64,000 bases of DNA from Lumbricus rubellus (GCA_945859605.1 OX243812.1:45850846-45914845), one strand, 5' to 3'. Shown: positions 19,301-30,126, counted from the first letter of the stretch. The notes: generated by a model from the sequence alone, not told the origin. Made by a program: numbers and translations.

Positions 19301-21148
19301 ACACGTGATGCATATAGTTATATGCTAGAACTGCAAGAGAGAATCGCAGAGACGTGTAAAATTGCTCAGCAACAAATTGAGAAAACTCAGATTAAGAATG
19401 AGAAATACTACAATAAGAAGGCCAGATATCGGAAACTAGAGATTGGTGACCGAGTGTTAATACTACTACCACTCAAAACCAACAAACTGATGTTGAAATG
19501 GCTAGGGCCATATATTGTGAAAGATAAAGTCGGTGAATTTGACTACCGAGTGGAAGTTGCTAATGGTAAAGTAAAGACATACCATATAAATATGATGAAG
19601 AGATACAACGAGAGAGAAGGTGGTCAAGTGGAAGATGAAGAAAGGGAAGAGTTGCTGGCAACGGTGATAACTGTGGTTAATGATGGTAATACAGATAAGG
19701 AGGAAGAGATGTTGGAATTGTACAATGGGGAACATAAAGGAACCTACAAAGATGTACAAATCAATCCAAATCTCACTTTAGAGGCAAAACGAGAGTTGAC
19801 AAGGTTGTTGGAAGAATATACTGATATATTCTCGGATATACCTGGAAGAACCGAGTTAGCTGAACACGAGATAAAATTGACATGCAATACTCCTGTTCGA
19901 TCAAAGGCTTATCCAACACCCTATGGACTACAAAAAGAGATTGATAGGGAAATAGAGGTGATGCTAGAAAGTGGTGTGATAGAAAGATCGAATGCAGCAT
20001 ATGCAGCACCACTTGTAGTTGTAAAAAAATCGGATGGATCGAATCGCTTATGCTGTAATTATAAGCAACTCAACAAACTCACGATTTTTGATCCAGAACC
20101 TATGATGGCAAATGAAGATGTCTTCAATAAGTTAAGTGGCAGTCAGATTTTCAGGGGGTTTGATTTCTGCAAGGGTTATTGGCAGATTCCCATGAGTGAG
20201 AGTTCAAAGGATATGACAACCTTTGTGTGTGCGAATGGATTGTTTCGCTTCAATGTCATGCCGTTTGGATTGGTGAATAGAGCGTCTAGCTATAATAGGA
20301 TGATGAGGAAATTACTGGATGGGCTAAAGCATTTGGAGAGCTATGTAGATGATGTGTTGGCCCACACGAGAAATTGGGAAGAACACCTAAATGCTTTGAA
20401 GGAATTCTTTAACAGGGTTAGGATGGCGAGGTTAACGTTAAAACCTAAGAAGTGTCAGATTGGCTATGACACTATTGACTTTCTTGGACATACAGTGAGT
20501 GGAGATAGGATTAAACCAAAAGAAGAATCAGTTGACAAGATAAGAGAAATGCCAAGACCTAGGAACAAGAAACAGGCAAGGAGCTTTATCGGTGCAGTTA
20601 ATTACTACAGGAAATTTATTCCTAACTGTGCTGAGTTAATGAGGCCACTGACCGAGTTAACAAGAAAGAATGCAAGGATCACAATAGAATGGAATGAGGA
20701 ATTAGAAAGGTCATTCCAGAATTTAAAGAACTCTCTGTCGGAAGCACCGATATTGAAACTACCCGAGATTGGTGTAGAATTCACTTTGAGAACGGATGCA
20801 TCTAATACGGCGATGGGATGTGTGCTGATGCAGAATCATGAGGGAACTATGCATCCAGTAGCTTATGCAAGTAAGAAGTTTAGTGAGAGCGAAAGGAACT
20901 ATTCTGTGGAGGAGAGAGAGTGCCTAGCGATGGTTTGGGGGATTCAAAAGTTCAACCGTTACTTGTATGGCCAGGAATTCGTTGTAGAGACTGACCACTT
21001 AGGACTGCAATTTTTAAAGACTGGTAGCATAAGAAATGCTAGAGTAATGCGCTGGTACCTAATGCTTCAGAATTACAGCTTTAGAGTTAGATACCTCAAA
21101 GGTAGTGACAATGTAGTGGCTGATTATTTAAGCCGAGGATTAGAGTAA
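16361..21148 (+). CDS. Gag-pol polyprotein, Gmr1-type order (PR-IN-RT-RH)
   Basis: One uninterrupted frame of 1,595 residues starts at ATG (MAAEYSKW). Order by approximate residue: a charged coiled region with three REEKRASEE-like repeats (50-115), capsid, CCHC knuckle CFKCGSYFHYAAKC (394), protease LHDSGATC (468), and integrase HHCC zinc site (740-780). The integrase core has Asp in ICVDLVG (810), Asp in HTDRGSQ (870) and Glu in VVERMNG (906). Reverse transcriptase follows with YVDD (1327), then RNase H with RTDAS (1477) to the end. In most Ty3/gypsy elements integrase is last; here it precedes RT, the order known from Gmr1-type elements. All catalytic residues named are present, so the protein may still be active. 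Gag and pol are fused without a frameshift. Confidence 0.92.
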   Translation: MAAEYSKWVKIGTDLGYEGQGLREFVSERQAENKALKQAELLADYEKEKLISERERRQEDIAEKIRNEEREDKRASEEREEKRASEEREEKRASEEREANLNLKRIELDNQKVIKLKELEIRMEQDRRQGDRHDRIGNGYSTEINGQSNNAKNVKMPVFREDRDCLDAYLLRFERTCMAYEVPERMWALTLVKSLDGKALQVFERLEVEQAQDYKKLKEELLKRFQLTENGYRKKFRSSKRDIDETVTQYVERLKRYLRQWLAMAGFKNDYKGLETLILRDQFLVTCDDEMRCFLKEKGKLDLETLLEQAQNYVEAREISEKWLPSHKKRDTEPEGRSREFARNRSNVESRSSSLGRNRVMEQDSYKDKGRFNNEWDFRNSKRSEAGGENRRGGCFKCGSYFHYAAKCDKIGQGARSHTVATMQCVEDREQVDVGHEVTISYCVAEGEEVMSAYTSMVLVNGHKVKALHDSGATCVAIKKGLEKPYQYTGRKMVCRFANGTTEKYPTALIDIKSEEFEGKAEALVIENLVKELIINPGLYEKKPIKIEYKNRARVKDVGVNTNESVVTSGEASRELSTGDGKKTVHKRVTFKEDTTQNSGDGILDEKEEGNLNTALRANVIEQSKAEIPAEEMLVAYNTRTHDEDRKERKEKRLKGSILPDLKMKPEEIMALQLKDETLSKYWEFANRPRNNLKDKYRGNPLYVIKKGILLYREYKEVMRDEVRLQLMVPKELREKVMMVAHESLLSAHQGIRRTQEKVFTEFYWPSISGDIKRFVMSCDVCQRAINKQGVSKAPLGHLPLIEEPFRMICVDLVGPIEPRSSRGSRYILTIVDMATRFPEAIPLRGISTEEVADKLFEFYCRMGFPQRIHTDRGSQFTSELMVEVNRFLLIRHTFTSPYHAMGNGVVERMNGTIKTTLRKLIVEQPKEWDRYLIPLLFALRDSVQEGHGFSPFELVYGRSTRGPMKILKELWTREQVEDETRDAYSYMLELQERIAETCKIAQQQIEKTQIKNEKYYNKKARYRKLEIGDRVLILLPLKTNKLMLKWLGPYIVKDKVGEFDYRVEVANGKVKTYHINMMKRYNEREGGQVEDEEREELLATVITVVNDGNTDKEEEMLELYNGEHKGTYKDVQINPNLTLEAKRELTRLLEEYTDIFSDIPGRTELAEHEIKLTCNTPVRSKAYPTPYGLQKEIDREIEVMLESGVIERSNAAYAAPLVVVKKSDGSNRLCCNYKQLNKLTIFDPEPMMANEDVFNKLSGSQIFRGFDFCKGYWQIPMSESSKDMTTFVCANGLFRFNVMPFGLVNRASSYNRMMRKLLDGLKHLESYVDDVLAHTRNWEEHLNALKEFFNRVRMARLTLKPKKCQIGYDTIDFLGHTVSGDRIKPKEESVDKIREMPRPRNKKQARSFIGAVNYYRKFIPNCAELMRPLTELTRKNARITIEWNEELERSFQNLKNSLSEAPILKLPEIGVEFTLRTDASNTAMGCVLMQNHEGTMHPVAYASKKFSESERNYSVEERECLAMVWGIQKFNRYLYGQEFVVETDHLGLQFLKTGSIRNARVMRWYLMLQNYSFRVRYLKGSDNVVADYLSRGLE

Positions 21149-21402
21149 GTAGAATAAGAAATATTAATAAGTGAATCAAAGTAAATGTAATGTAATTTAA
21201 AAGTATAGATAAGGTAAAGGTGATACAATTTGAAATATCATAATAGATGTTAAATGTTGATGTTGATGAGAATGTTGCATAATTGCGTAGCTATAGATAG
21301 TGTAAATATTAGTATAGATGACCAAGTAATAGTAATATTATAAGAAGTATGGGTAGTTATGATAAGGATATTGAAAGGAAAATTTGTAGCAAATTTTAGT
21401 TT

Positions 21403-21410
21403 GTGGGGGA
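21403..21410 (+). promoter_or_regulatory. Probable polypurine tract of Gmr1-like element
   Basis: GTGGGGGA lies four bases before the 3' LTR. The 250 bases between the pol stop and here are AT-rich and hold no frame. Confidence 0.5.
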
Positions 21411-21414
21411 TTGT

Positions 21415-22275
21415 TGTAACGATATCCTTGGTCCCACCCATACGTTCTTACTTTGATATATATGTATTGTTGATTAGTAATTACATGTGTTAAGTTAGGG
21501 AGAGGCCTTAGTTAATGATTAGCTAATAATTCGAGCGAGAATTATTACATTGTTCTGTTTAATTAATCAACCAGTGCTATAACCAGTGCTTAGGGGCAAA
21601 ATATATTAAATTAGTGGAAAACATTGCGGAATATTACAACGATCGGCGATGGCGTTGGTTACATATGGAGAGCTGGGATCAGGGTCGTCTGCTGCGCATG
21701 CGCACGAGAGGGAGTGCTGGTCTGAGAGGAGAGAGGAGGAATGGCCGTCAAAAGAGGATTGTTGGTTGTCGATTGGCGATGAGTATTCGCTAGATGTTGT
21801 TGGACGGTTTCGTGACATTTATTTGATCGGATATTAAAGCAACGGTGCCGGTAGTTTAGTGTCCTAAAGTATGGACAAGAAATCTGGATGTTCGTAAAGT
21901 GTGAGAGACCGTGATAGCGTATTACTAACAAGTAATTGACGTTGAAATTCAACCTTCATTGGATTTCGTAGAATTCCGGCATTACTTCTCGCAACATTGA
22001 GAAGTGACAGTAAAACTACAAAAGTTATATCGAACGGTAATTGGACGGTAAATACAAAAAGGAGTAATTAATCTTCAATTCGCAGACAGCTACATCGAAG
22101 AATAACTACCTACGAGCAGAAAAACACGGTGAAGAGCATCGATGATGAAACTAAAAGGAGTCATCTACAACCATTGTTAACGGCGCCGAGAGAGACGACG
22201 AGAAGCATTGGCCGTTTCGATCTACAGCTTCGGCCAAGAACATACAACGCGGGAGGGTAATTATAGTAGTAATAT
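21415..22275 (+). repeat. Gmr1-like 3' LTR, first part
   Basis: Begins TGTAACG and is intact up to GTAATAT, where the P-type element enters. Compared with the 5' LTR, substitutions are visible near 21619, 21784 and 22055. Confidence 0.92.
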
Positions 22276-22590
22276 CACAGTATAAATAACAAACAGTACG
22301 TCGACTTCCGGCCTCTGGTTAAGTCAGAATGGTTAACTGATTTGCGGTTAGCCCGGGCGCCATTTTCTCTGAACTGGACATAGACATTTTACTTTTACTT
22401 GACCTTAGTTGACGTATTCTATGGTTCGAACTTTACTCAATTTCCGGTTTCGTGTATTTAAGTAAATAAATGAATTTTTTAATATAACCTGCTGCAAACC
22501 AACTCCACAGTATGAAGAAAAATATTAGTAATAAATAATTATTTACTAGTTTATGATGTCTGGGGCGCAAGTTATAACCCTTGGTATCAG

Positions 22591-22620
22591 CACAGTATAA
22601 AGAACATGATTTATACTGTG
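22591..22620. repeat. Internal palindrome made of the P terminal word
   Basis: CACAGTATAAA and TTTATACTGTG face each other across eight bases. These are the outer bases of the element's own inverted ends, so this could be an internal transposase-binding site or the junction of two collapsed small copies. Confidence 0.6.
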
Positions 22621-22770
22621 AAACATGTAGTTCTTCATATGTTTATTAAATTATCTCTCAAAAGTTTTTCGGAAGTTCGGCCGCTTTCTCAGCCTTTCTG
22701 TAAAATTGTTTTGGAGAAAATGTCTTTTGTGTTTTCAGCGTTTTCGGGTGTGTGGATTCAGTTGCGTGAC

Positions 22771-23175
22771 TAGGGTAAACGTGTATTTTAGTATGGTAAA
22801 TTATTCGCCATTGCATGGGTTTCAGCATTAGTCGAGCACCAGTCGGATTGACGAAAAGAGCTCTTACTAAATAGAAGTCGGAGTGATGAAATTAATTTTT
22901 ACTAAAATCGAAGTGGGATTTGTGAAAACAATCTCGCTGAAATCGAAGCTGGAGCGACGAGCAATAATTTTAAATTAAAGAAAAGTTATATTTATGAAAA
23001 ATATTTGCTGACGAATTAGAAGCGGGATTTATCTAACTAATTCTTGCCTAAACGGAAGCTGGATCGATGAAAAGGATTCTCACAAAACTAGAAGTTGGAT
23101 TGATTAAAAATAACAATGCTGAAGCGAGCGAAGATGAGCGAATAATTTACCATACTAAAATACACGTTTACCTTA
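22771..23175. mobile_element. 405-bp inverted-repeat element (MITE-like)
   Basis: Ends are about 38-bp inverted repeats starting TAGGGTAAACGTGTATTTTA (left) and with TAAGG on the other side. The interior is a degenerate array of GAAGCTGGAT/GAAGTGGGAT words, related to the array inside the element at 53967-55453. No coding capacity. TA may be the target duplication. Confidence 0.68.
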
Positions 23176-23589
23176 GGCCTATCATAATTTTAACACAGTA
23201 TAGATAGAACTAATTGCCACCCCGGGTATGGCTGCAGTCTGTCCCACTACCTTCTTTTGCTCTGTCGGGTGATTATCGTTATATAGTCATCTGCTAACGA
23301 AACACAGTAAAACATAAGAATACTGATAATGTGATTTTCAAGAGTACACTATTCCATTACCATCCGTTGGACTTACCGATAAACATGAGTATTTGTACTT
23401 AGGATAAATTCTTCCCCAGGCCAAGTATTTTATACTTTTGTAATAAACTATTTCTACTTGTGTTTTAAATACTTTGTGAGACAGTTTTTTATTAGAATCT
23501 GGCGAAAGAGTTTGTGTCCATAATGTTTTAGGGCTGCTATTGATTGATTAGTTTTCAGAAAATATAAGTTTGATGATGTTTGCAACAAA

Positions 23590-24185
23590 GACATGACTCT
23601 ATCACTTCAACAAAAACACATTTAATTCAAAGTTTTATTTACATATTCTCCAATATTTGCATTCATAGATATGCAACAGATCTCGACACATTTAATTCAA
23701 ATTTAGGTTTACATATTCTCCAATAATTTGCATCACAGATATATGTTTGCAACAAAGACACATTTAATTCAAATTTAGGTTTACATATTCTCCAATATTT
23801 GCATCATAGATATATGTTTGCAACAAAGACAAAATTAATTCAAATTTAGGTTTACATATTCTCCAATATTTGCATCATAGATATAATATTATGTTTGCAA
23901 CAAAGACACATTTAATTCAAATTTAGGTTTACATATTCTCCAATATTTGCATCATAGATATATGTTTGCAACAAAGACACATTTCATTCAAAGTTAGGTG
24001 TACATATTCTCCAATAATTTGCATCACAGATATATGTTTGCAACAAAGACACATTTAATTCAAAGTTAGGTGTACATAAATTATTCTCGAATGATTAGAT
24101 GTCATAGATAAATGTTTGCAACAAAGACACATTTAATTCAAAGTTATATTTACATATTGTCCAATATTTGCATCATATATAATTG
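23590..24185. repeat. Minisatellite of about 72 bp, eight copies
   Basis: Unit begins ACATTTAATTCAAATTTAGG and continues through TACATATTCTCCAATATTTG to TGTTTGCAACAAAGAC. Copies vary by a few bases and small insertions. It lies just downstream of the P transposase stop codon, so it may be in the 3' end of that transcript. Confidence 0.85.
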
Positions 24186-26470
24186 GTATATCACTTTAAT
24201 ATAATATAGAAATCATTAACTAAACAGTTGTAATGTCTTCAGATGTGCATGCATTATACAGACAATACTAGACATGTTTGAACTTTTCCAATTTCTTCAT
24301 TTTCTTTGATTTTTTATTTTTTTTCTCTTCCACAAAGGTCTGATTTCGAAACTTTAATATATAGTAAATTCGCATGCGCACAAACAGTTGCAAGAATTTA
24401 GCAAGGGGAAATTGATTGCAAATCACTGGCGGATTAATGCTCATCAATTCAGACACAATGGTTTTTGTTACTCCATATTCAGACTGGCACTTAGCAAAAG
24501 ATAACATAAAAATATTCTCACATTTTGAAATGTAATCATTGAAGGAGTCAGAAGCACATATTAGCCCATGATGACCTGGTTTATTACTATAGGTTCGAAG
24601 CCTTAAGTATACTGTCTTGGAATCCAAACCAGGCTCCATATCACTCAAAAGAAATTCGCACTGGTCACAGGAGTGAAATTTAAATAATTTGCGTAGTAAA
24701 TAGCCACAAACATAGTATAGGCCATTCTCTTCCAAACAAGTTTTTGATTGAGAACCGAGAGATGGCAAAATGGGACAATCAATTCCTAGGGGAGGATGCA
24801 AGGGTGTTATGATTTCACATTGCTTTTTGGCTTTACCTGAGGCAACAGTAGCAAGTGCTGCTGACAGGTCAAATTCAACATTTGCACTCACCTTAGGATT
24901 AAGCAGTGCCTGGCAACAGAGCTGTTTAAAAAGACGAGCAAATTGTATGGGGGTGGGATTGTCACATTTTCCTCCCTTCTGCCTAATAATAGAGAAAAGA
25001 GTTTCTAGTGAATCTTGATTTAGACGCCTTGTGCATAGGAAATCAAATGAGTGATTATATTGTAGCTCCTTCCACAAGTCACACAAAGCAGCAATTGAGA
25101 TTTGCCAACCATGAAAACATTTAATTAAATTGTTGACATTTTTATTAGAAGTACTGTCAACTGCTTGGATTGTGGCAATCCATTCTGAAGATGATTTCAA
25201 AAAAGTAATATGATCAGAAGTAGATGTTAAGGCACTTTTCAATTTGCAAGAATCATGCAGCTGTGAACTATTCATAGAATCAAAAATATCATTAAAGGTC
25301 ATGAGAAATTCAGCAGTTTCACTAGCACCAACACCAATCAACTGAGAATGGGTCTCTAATGCAGCCGCAACAGACCTGCTCAATACCTGTGCAGCGGTTT
25401 TTACCTTCATTTTTGAAAATGCTGGTAGTTCAATGTGTTTTTGAGTCAACCGCGGTGCTAACTTAAAGCGCTGTTTCTGATCAATCATAAAAAAGTCACG
25501 AATGTGCTGCCACTGTGCAGATTTAGCATCGCCAAAGTTCAACTGATACTTAAATAGATTATTACGCACACTCTTTAGTAAATGAGGGGTATCAAACATA
25601 TAAAAATACTTCCGATTGTTATAAAGGAAGTAAGGGGCTTCAATGGTGATGCATAATCGACTGATCAAGTTTTGAAAATTTGAGCCTTGGTCAGAAATTA
25701 CAACCTTAACCATTAAGCCAATTCCATGTAATCTGTCTAAAAATTGATACAAAAGATTTAATAAAATATCTCCTTTGCATGCAGAATTTGTCAACACATA
25801 GCCAACAGGCTGTTTCCAGTTTAAAGATAAACCCCCGAACCATAAACACAACTGCATTTTTTACAATTAAATTCTTACGAAAGAATTTATCACCACAATC
25901 TTCAAAGCCATAGATGACATCGTAAAGCTTATCATAACTTAAGGATGATTTAATCGCCATCTCATCAACCATGAGAGCGCAAACACGATCTCTGGGTTGC
26001 AAGCCATCAACCCAAATGGATGTAGCGAGCATCAGATCTTCACTAACACCAGGGCGAACTTGCATCGATTGCAACCATACAGAGAGGGTAGATTTGCTGG
26101 GTAGAGTGAATATGTTAGACAAAAACCTGTAAGCTTTAGGCCCACGGCTATATAAATTCAGTGCAAAGTGTTTAGCATAATCGGAATACCTCCTGCCTTT
26201 AGGGCATCGCTTAGCCAATTTAAGCTGCACTTCTAGCCAGCTGAGACAATCAGCATTCAAGAAACCACTGGCTGCCTTAATAATAGATTCAATTGAATTA
26301 GCAACATTTCTTGAGCAACACTGCTTTCTCAACTCAAACAAATGTTTTTTTACCACTTCTTGTCTTTTCTTCCGACGATTAACAACAACTCGCAGACTGT
26401 GTATTTTCTTTCTCAGCACTGTTTTTCGAGGTGATTTCGAAGACAGTATTTTAGGTGTCTGAACGAGCTT

Positions 26471-27260
26471 GTGTTTTACGTTAGAGATGGATGACGAAGA
26501 AGCTGGTCTGGGCTGATTTGAAATATCAACGGAGGTCGCAATCAGTCCAGTGGTGTGAGCCAGCACTTCTTCGAGCTCGTAATTCTCTTCGGAAGCGTAG
26601 TAGTTGTGTTCGGACAATGGTCCTTGAAAACGCTCGATGAACTGGTGTTTTACGTTAGAGATGGATGACGAAGAAGCTGGTCTGGGCTGATTTGAAATAT
26701 CAACGGAGGTCGCAATCGGTCCAGTGGTGTGAGCCAGCACTTCTTCGAGCTCGTAATTCTCTTCGGAAGCGTAGTAGTTGTGTTCGGACAATGGTCCTTG
26801 AAAACGCTCGATGAACTGGTGTTTTACGTTAGAGATGGATGACGAAGAAGCTGGTCTGGGCTGATTTGAAATATCAACGGAGGTCGCAATCGGTCCAGTG
26901 GTGTGAGCCAGCACTTCTTCGAGCTCGTAATTCTCTTCGGAAGCGTAGTAGTTGTGTTCGGACAATGGTCCTTGAAAGCGCTCGATGAACTGGTGTTTTA
27001 CGTTAGAGATGGATGACGAAGAAGCTGGTCTGGGCTGATTTGAAATATCAACGGAGGTCGCAATCGGTCCAGTGGTGTGAGCCAGCACTTCTTCGAGCTC
27101 GTAATTTTCTTCGGAAGCGTAGTAGTTGTGTTCAGACAATGGTCCTTGAAAACGCTCGATGAACTGGTGTTTTACGTTAGAGATGGATGACGAAGAAGCT
27201 GGTCTGGGCTGATTTGAAATATCAACGGAGGTCGCAATCGGTCCAGTCGTGTGAGCCAGC
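26471..27260 (-). repeat. 174-bp coding repeat, about 4.5 copies, in P transposase
   Basis: Spacing between successive GTGTTTTACGTTAGAGATGG words is exactly 174 bp (26471, 26645, 26819, 26993, 27167). Units are almost identical and encode a 58-residue Ser/Glu-rich module containing SEHNYYASEENYELEE. The homogeneity points to recent expansion or gene conversion. It lies between the THAP domain and the catalytic core. Confidence 0.9.
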
Positions 27261-28242
27261 ACTTCGTAATTCTCTGGATAAATGAAAACAATACAATTAT
27301 TATAAACCCAGAATATCCATTTAATGTCTTTGGCAGTTGCACCACATAATGAAAGTAAATAAAATTATATGGTGGACATCACATGTCCCATGAACAGATT
27401 GAAAATAGCCGAATGCAAAACCTCTAATCGACATCAAAATTGTCAACCATAATTTAAATTCAAAGTTGCCAAAGATATACTGAAATACAGTTAATGTATT
27501 AAACTTTGTTAATCACAAAAGGTAGCAGAGCCTGCAGAGAAATATGCAACATATCTGCACTTAATAATTATTACGTTACAAATGCTGAACATAATTTATT
27601 AATACATGAAATGTATTGTATTACATAAATTGTATTGTATCTATAAATTTATATAGCACACCTGGCATCTTTCGCTTTCTCGAAGGTTGACATTTGACTG
27701 CCAACACTGGTCGACTTGCAAGCGGACTTGAAGTAGTCACAGTTTCCGGTGGATTGATGACATTCACTATTGTTGGTATGGCATGAGTGTGCAGCCGATT
27801 CCTTAGATCATTCAAAAACATAATTGTTTCAAAATGCTCTGAACACACTGAACAATTCCTGTGCAAATATTCAGGTGTTCGATGAATAAGATCAGCACGA
27901 TGTACGTTAATTGCCCATCTTTTGGCACTGAAAGAAACAAAAGACAAATTGCAAAAAATCAATCAGAAATTAACTCAATGATAAATTCATAAATTAAAGT
28001 GATAAGCAAATTTAGTTATGGTCTTAATTTTTTATATTAGATTAAATAACAAGCAAAAGAAACCATAATATTAATACCAGTATGACAGTATCAAACCCAA
28101 AAGTGGCTAAAGTCAGTAAAGTACGCAAAGTAACCATTCCCTTCTTATCACCCGAATTTACTGCTGCAACTGGCTATATAAAACCTAGCAGAGTAACCAC
28201 TCAGCCAATAGGCTATAGCAGGAGCGAAGCTAATAGGTACCG

Positions 28243-28460
28243 AAAATGAAATGTATGGGTTTAACGACTCTTTTTCATATCGAAGATGATCAGCGTCGGA
28301 GGCAGAGAACAACCTCGTACTCCACGTTTATATTGCGACCGAGTCGCCCGCAGTAAAGATCCGAGAAATTAATCTCTGATAAACCGACCGACCGGGAATC
28401 GAACCCGTGCCGCCGGCGGGGCGAGCGGGCTACAAACCCACTCGACCACCGAGGATCTCT
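28243..28460 (-). mobile_element. tRNA-derived SINE with 14-bp target duplication
   Basis: On the minus strand it has a TGGTCGAGTGG A box and GGTTCGATTCC B box, then about 130 bases of unrelated body. Perfect direct repeats GCTAATAGGTACCG flank it (28229-28242 and 28461-28474), the mark of LINE-driven retroposition. It lies in intron 1 of the P transposase gene. Confidence 0.85.
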
Positions 28461-28756
28461 GCTAATAGGTACCGGTATAGCCGAGGCTTATATAGGTCTA
28501 CTGCAACTATTCGTCATGCATGCAGCTTGCATATCTTTGTAGTTCTGCGATTGCATGGAGAACATAACCTCTCTTAAACTTATACTTATGCTGCACTTTC
28601 AGCAGTTCCTCAGCACTGAGCACAAAGTCGTAGAAATCAGCACACAATATTATGGCATGCTAAAAATTTTGTGTAGTCAACCAATGTGTCTTTGGGTCAA
28701 CGGTCAACCGCGGTAATTATTCTCTTTAGTCTGATCGATTTCAAAATGACACTCAC

Positions 28757-28878
28757 CGATCATAGTCGTTAGGAAACCTGAAGAAACTCAGATCATGTCG
28801 TGTCGCTCTTGAATTGTTGCAGTACTCGGCCGCACAATAACTATTGTGTGTACGATGAAGTCGCTTTAAGAACTCCAT
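28757..28878 (-). CDS. First exon of P transposase: N-terminal half of THAP domain
   Basis: From ATG (MEFLKRLHR) it reads CAAEYCNN and then FFRFPNDYD before a GTGAGT donor. It joins in phase to the exon starting at 27927 (AKRWAINV), completing the Cys-Cys, Trp and Cys-His pattern of a THAP finger. It was found by looking for the missing first half of that domain. Confidence 0.75.
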
Positions 28879-29680
28879 CGCATCAGAATATGTTGGAAAT
28901 ACAAGTAATTGAAAAGCTACGACTTAGTCGGGTCAATTAAGTCATAAACCCGTAGATTTACTATGGACAGCAAATTTTTCCACTAAAAGTTTTGAAATGG
29001 ACTAAAGAATATGTGGTAGACCTAGAAATTAATTTATTTTTGAGCAGACGACACAACAGCTGTTTACATAATCAAGGACTGGAGGGAATACGATTTATCT
29101 GCTGGAAACACAGTAAAATTACCGATTTAAAAAAAATTGATATCGAATAATATATTGATTATCTGAACTATGTAGGGCTAAAACAATGTCGATCTTGGAG
29201 ACAAAAAATAAAATTTTATGCAATAACTCTGCAGTGTGTGGTCGATAACTACCCCGCACTTAATTAGGCTAAGGCCACGCTCATAATGCATAGGCGATGA
29301 CTAAGCGAAACGCTATACGCACAGTCATAATTTGCATCACAATAATTAACGATTTAAACATATCTTCCACGGTATAAACAACAAATAAATAAATAAATAA
29401 CATTTGTTTATGCTGTGAAATTTCCCCATGTTGGAATTTATTAGCATTTTTACTGTAGTTTAGTAGGGTATTTACCGTATAATTTACGTACGATATTCTT
29501 CCAAAAAAGGTCTGCCATAGTAAATCTTCGGGTTCATGATGAATTTCCCGTATTTTGACTGGCCTAACAAGAAATGAGGAGATTAACGATTAATTCACAA
29601 TTATTATTACATTTTAATGTGTAGGCCATAATTTATATATTAATAGTAAATGTAAGGTGTCTATGGTTTAGGCCAGCACA
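28879..29680. other. 5' flank of the P transposase gene
   Basis: AT-rich sequence up to the MULE target site CCAGCACA. No frame or repeat is recognised; the gene's promoter is presumably here. Confidence 0.45.
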
Positions 29681-30006
29681 ACAAGCAGTTCTACTTAGAC
29701 TGGTCAAATATGGGACCGACCAATCACAGGCCGTGTCTTAAACATAATAATGCGTAATGCGTGTCTAAAATAAACCATCGATATTTATATTTTAGAATAA
29801 TAGTATACCTAAAATTAATGTTTATATACACATAGGCCTATCGATGAAATGTGAAACAAGCACATTAGGGCCTACTATTATTGTTGGTATGCAACAGCGT
29901 TATATTACCGCTGGTTGAAATTTATTATTATTATTAAGAATTAAAAGTGAAAGTTGCACGAAAGCGCGAACACGAGTCTAGGCCTTATCGCAATAATTAA
30001 ACTAGT

Positions 30007-30126
30007 CTCTGACAAGACCTGGAAGACGGCGGAATGACGTGGGAGGCGGCCAGGACAGCTGCAGAGGACAGAGTGACGTGGAGGACCTGTGTCGCCCGAT
30101 GCACTACAAATGCGTGGAAGGACTAA
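30007..30126 (+). pseudogene. LINE ORF C-terminal relic
   Basis: The frame ending TWEAARTAAEDRVTWRTCV... and WKD before a stop resembles the 'W..A..DR..WR' C-terminal tail of non-LTR reverse transcriptase proteins. Only about 35 residues remain. The family cannot be named. Confidence 0.4.

Larger units (their letters stand above)
24268..28878 (-). pseudogene. THAP-domain P-element transposase, one frameshift
   Basis: P-type transposase related to animal THAP9. Three exons are inferred: 28878-28757, 27927-27662 and 27273-24268. They give 3,394 bases, which becomes exactly 1,131 codons if one extra base is discounted. The extra base lies in a run of five C (plus strand, near 25835), where the reading passes from one frame to the next between VVFMVRG and the WKQP motif. 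Exons 1-2 form the THAP DNA-binding domain: C-x4-C, FFRFP, KRW, then CSEHF. Exon 3 begins with five near-identical 58-residue repeats, then the RNase H-like catalytic core (MVDEMAIK, VISDQGSN) and the C-terminal TLFSIIRQKGG block. Nothing else is broken, so the frameshift is recent or a sequencing slip. Domain identity is firm; exon borders are inferred. Confidence 0.82.

Noticed and set aside
8997..22930. Shared TCGAAGTGGGATTT between the primer-binding site at about 9004 and the small element at about 22904
   Set aside because: Probably chance similarity in GAAGTGGGAT-type words; the flanks do not align.
26471..27260. CRISPR-like look of the 174-bp repeats
   Set aside because: Units are contiguous with no unique spacers, lie within a coding exon of a P-type gene, and the genome is animal.
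28380..28460. tRNA gene on the minus strand
   Set aside because: It is the head of a SINE bounded by a 14-bp target duplication.
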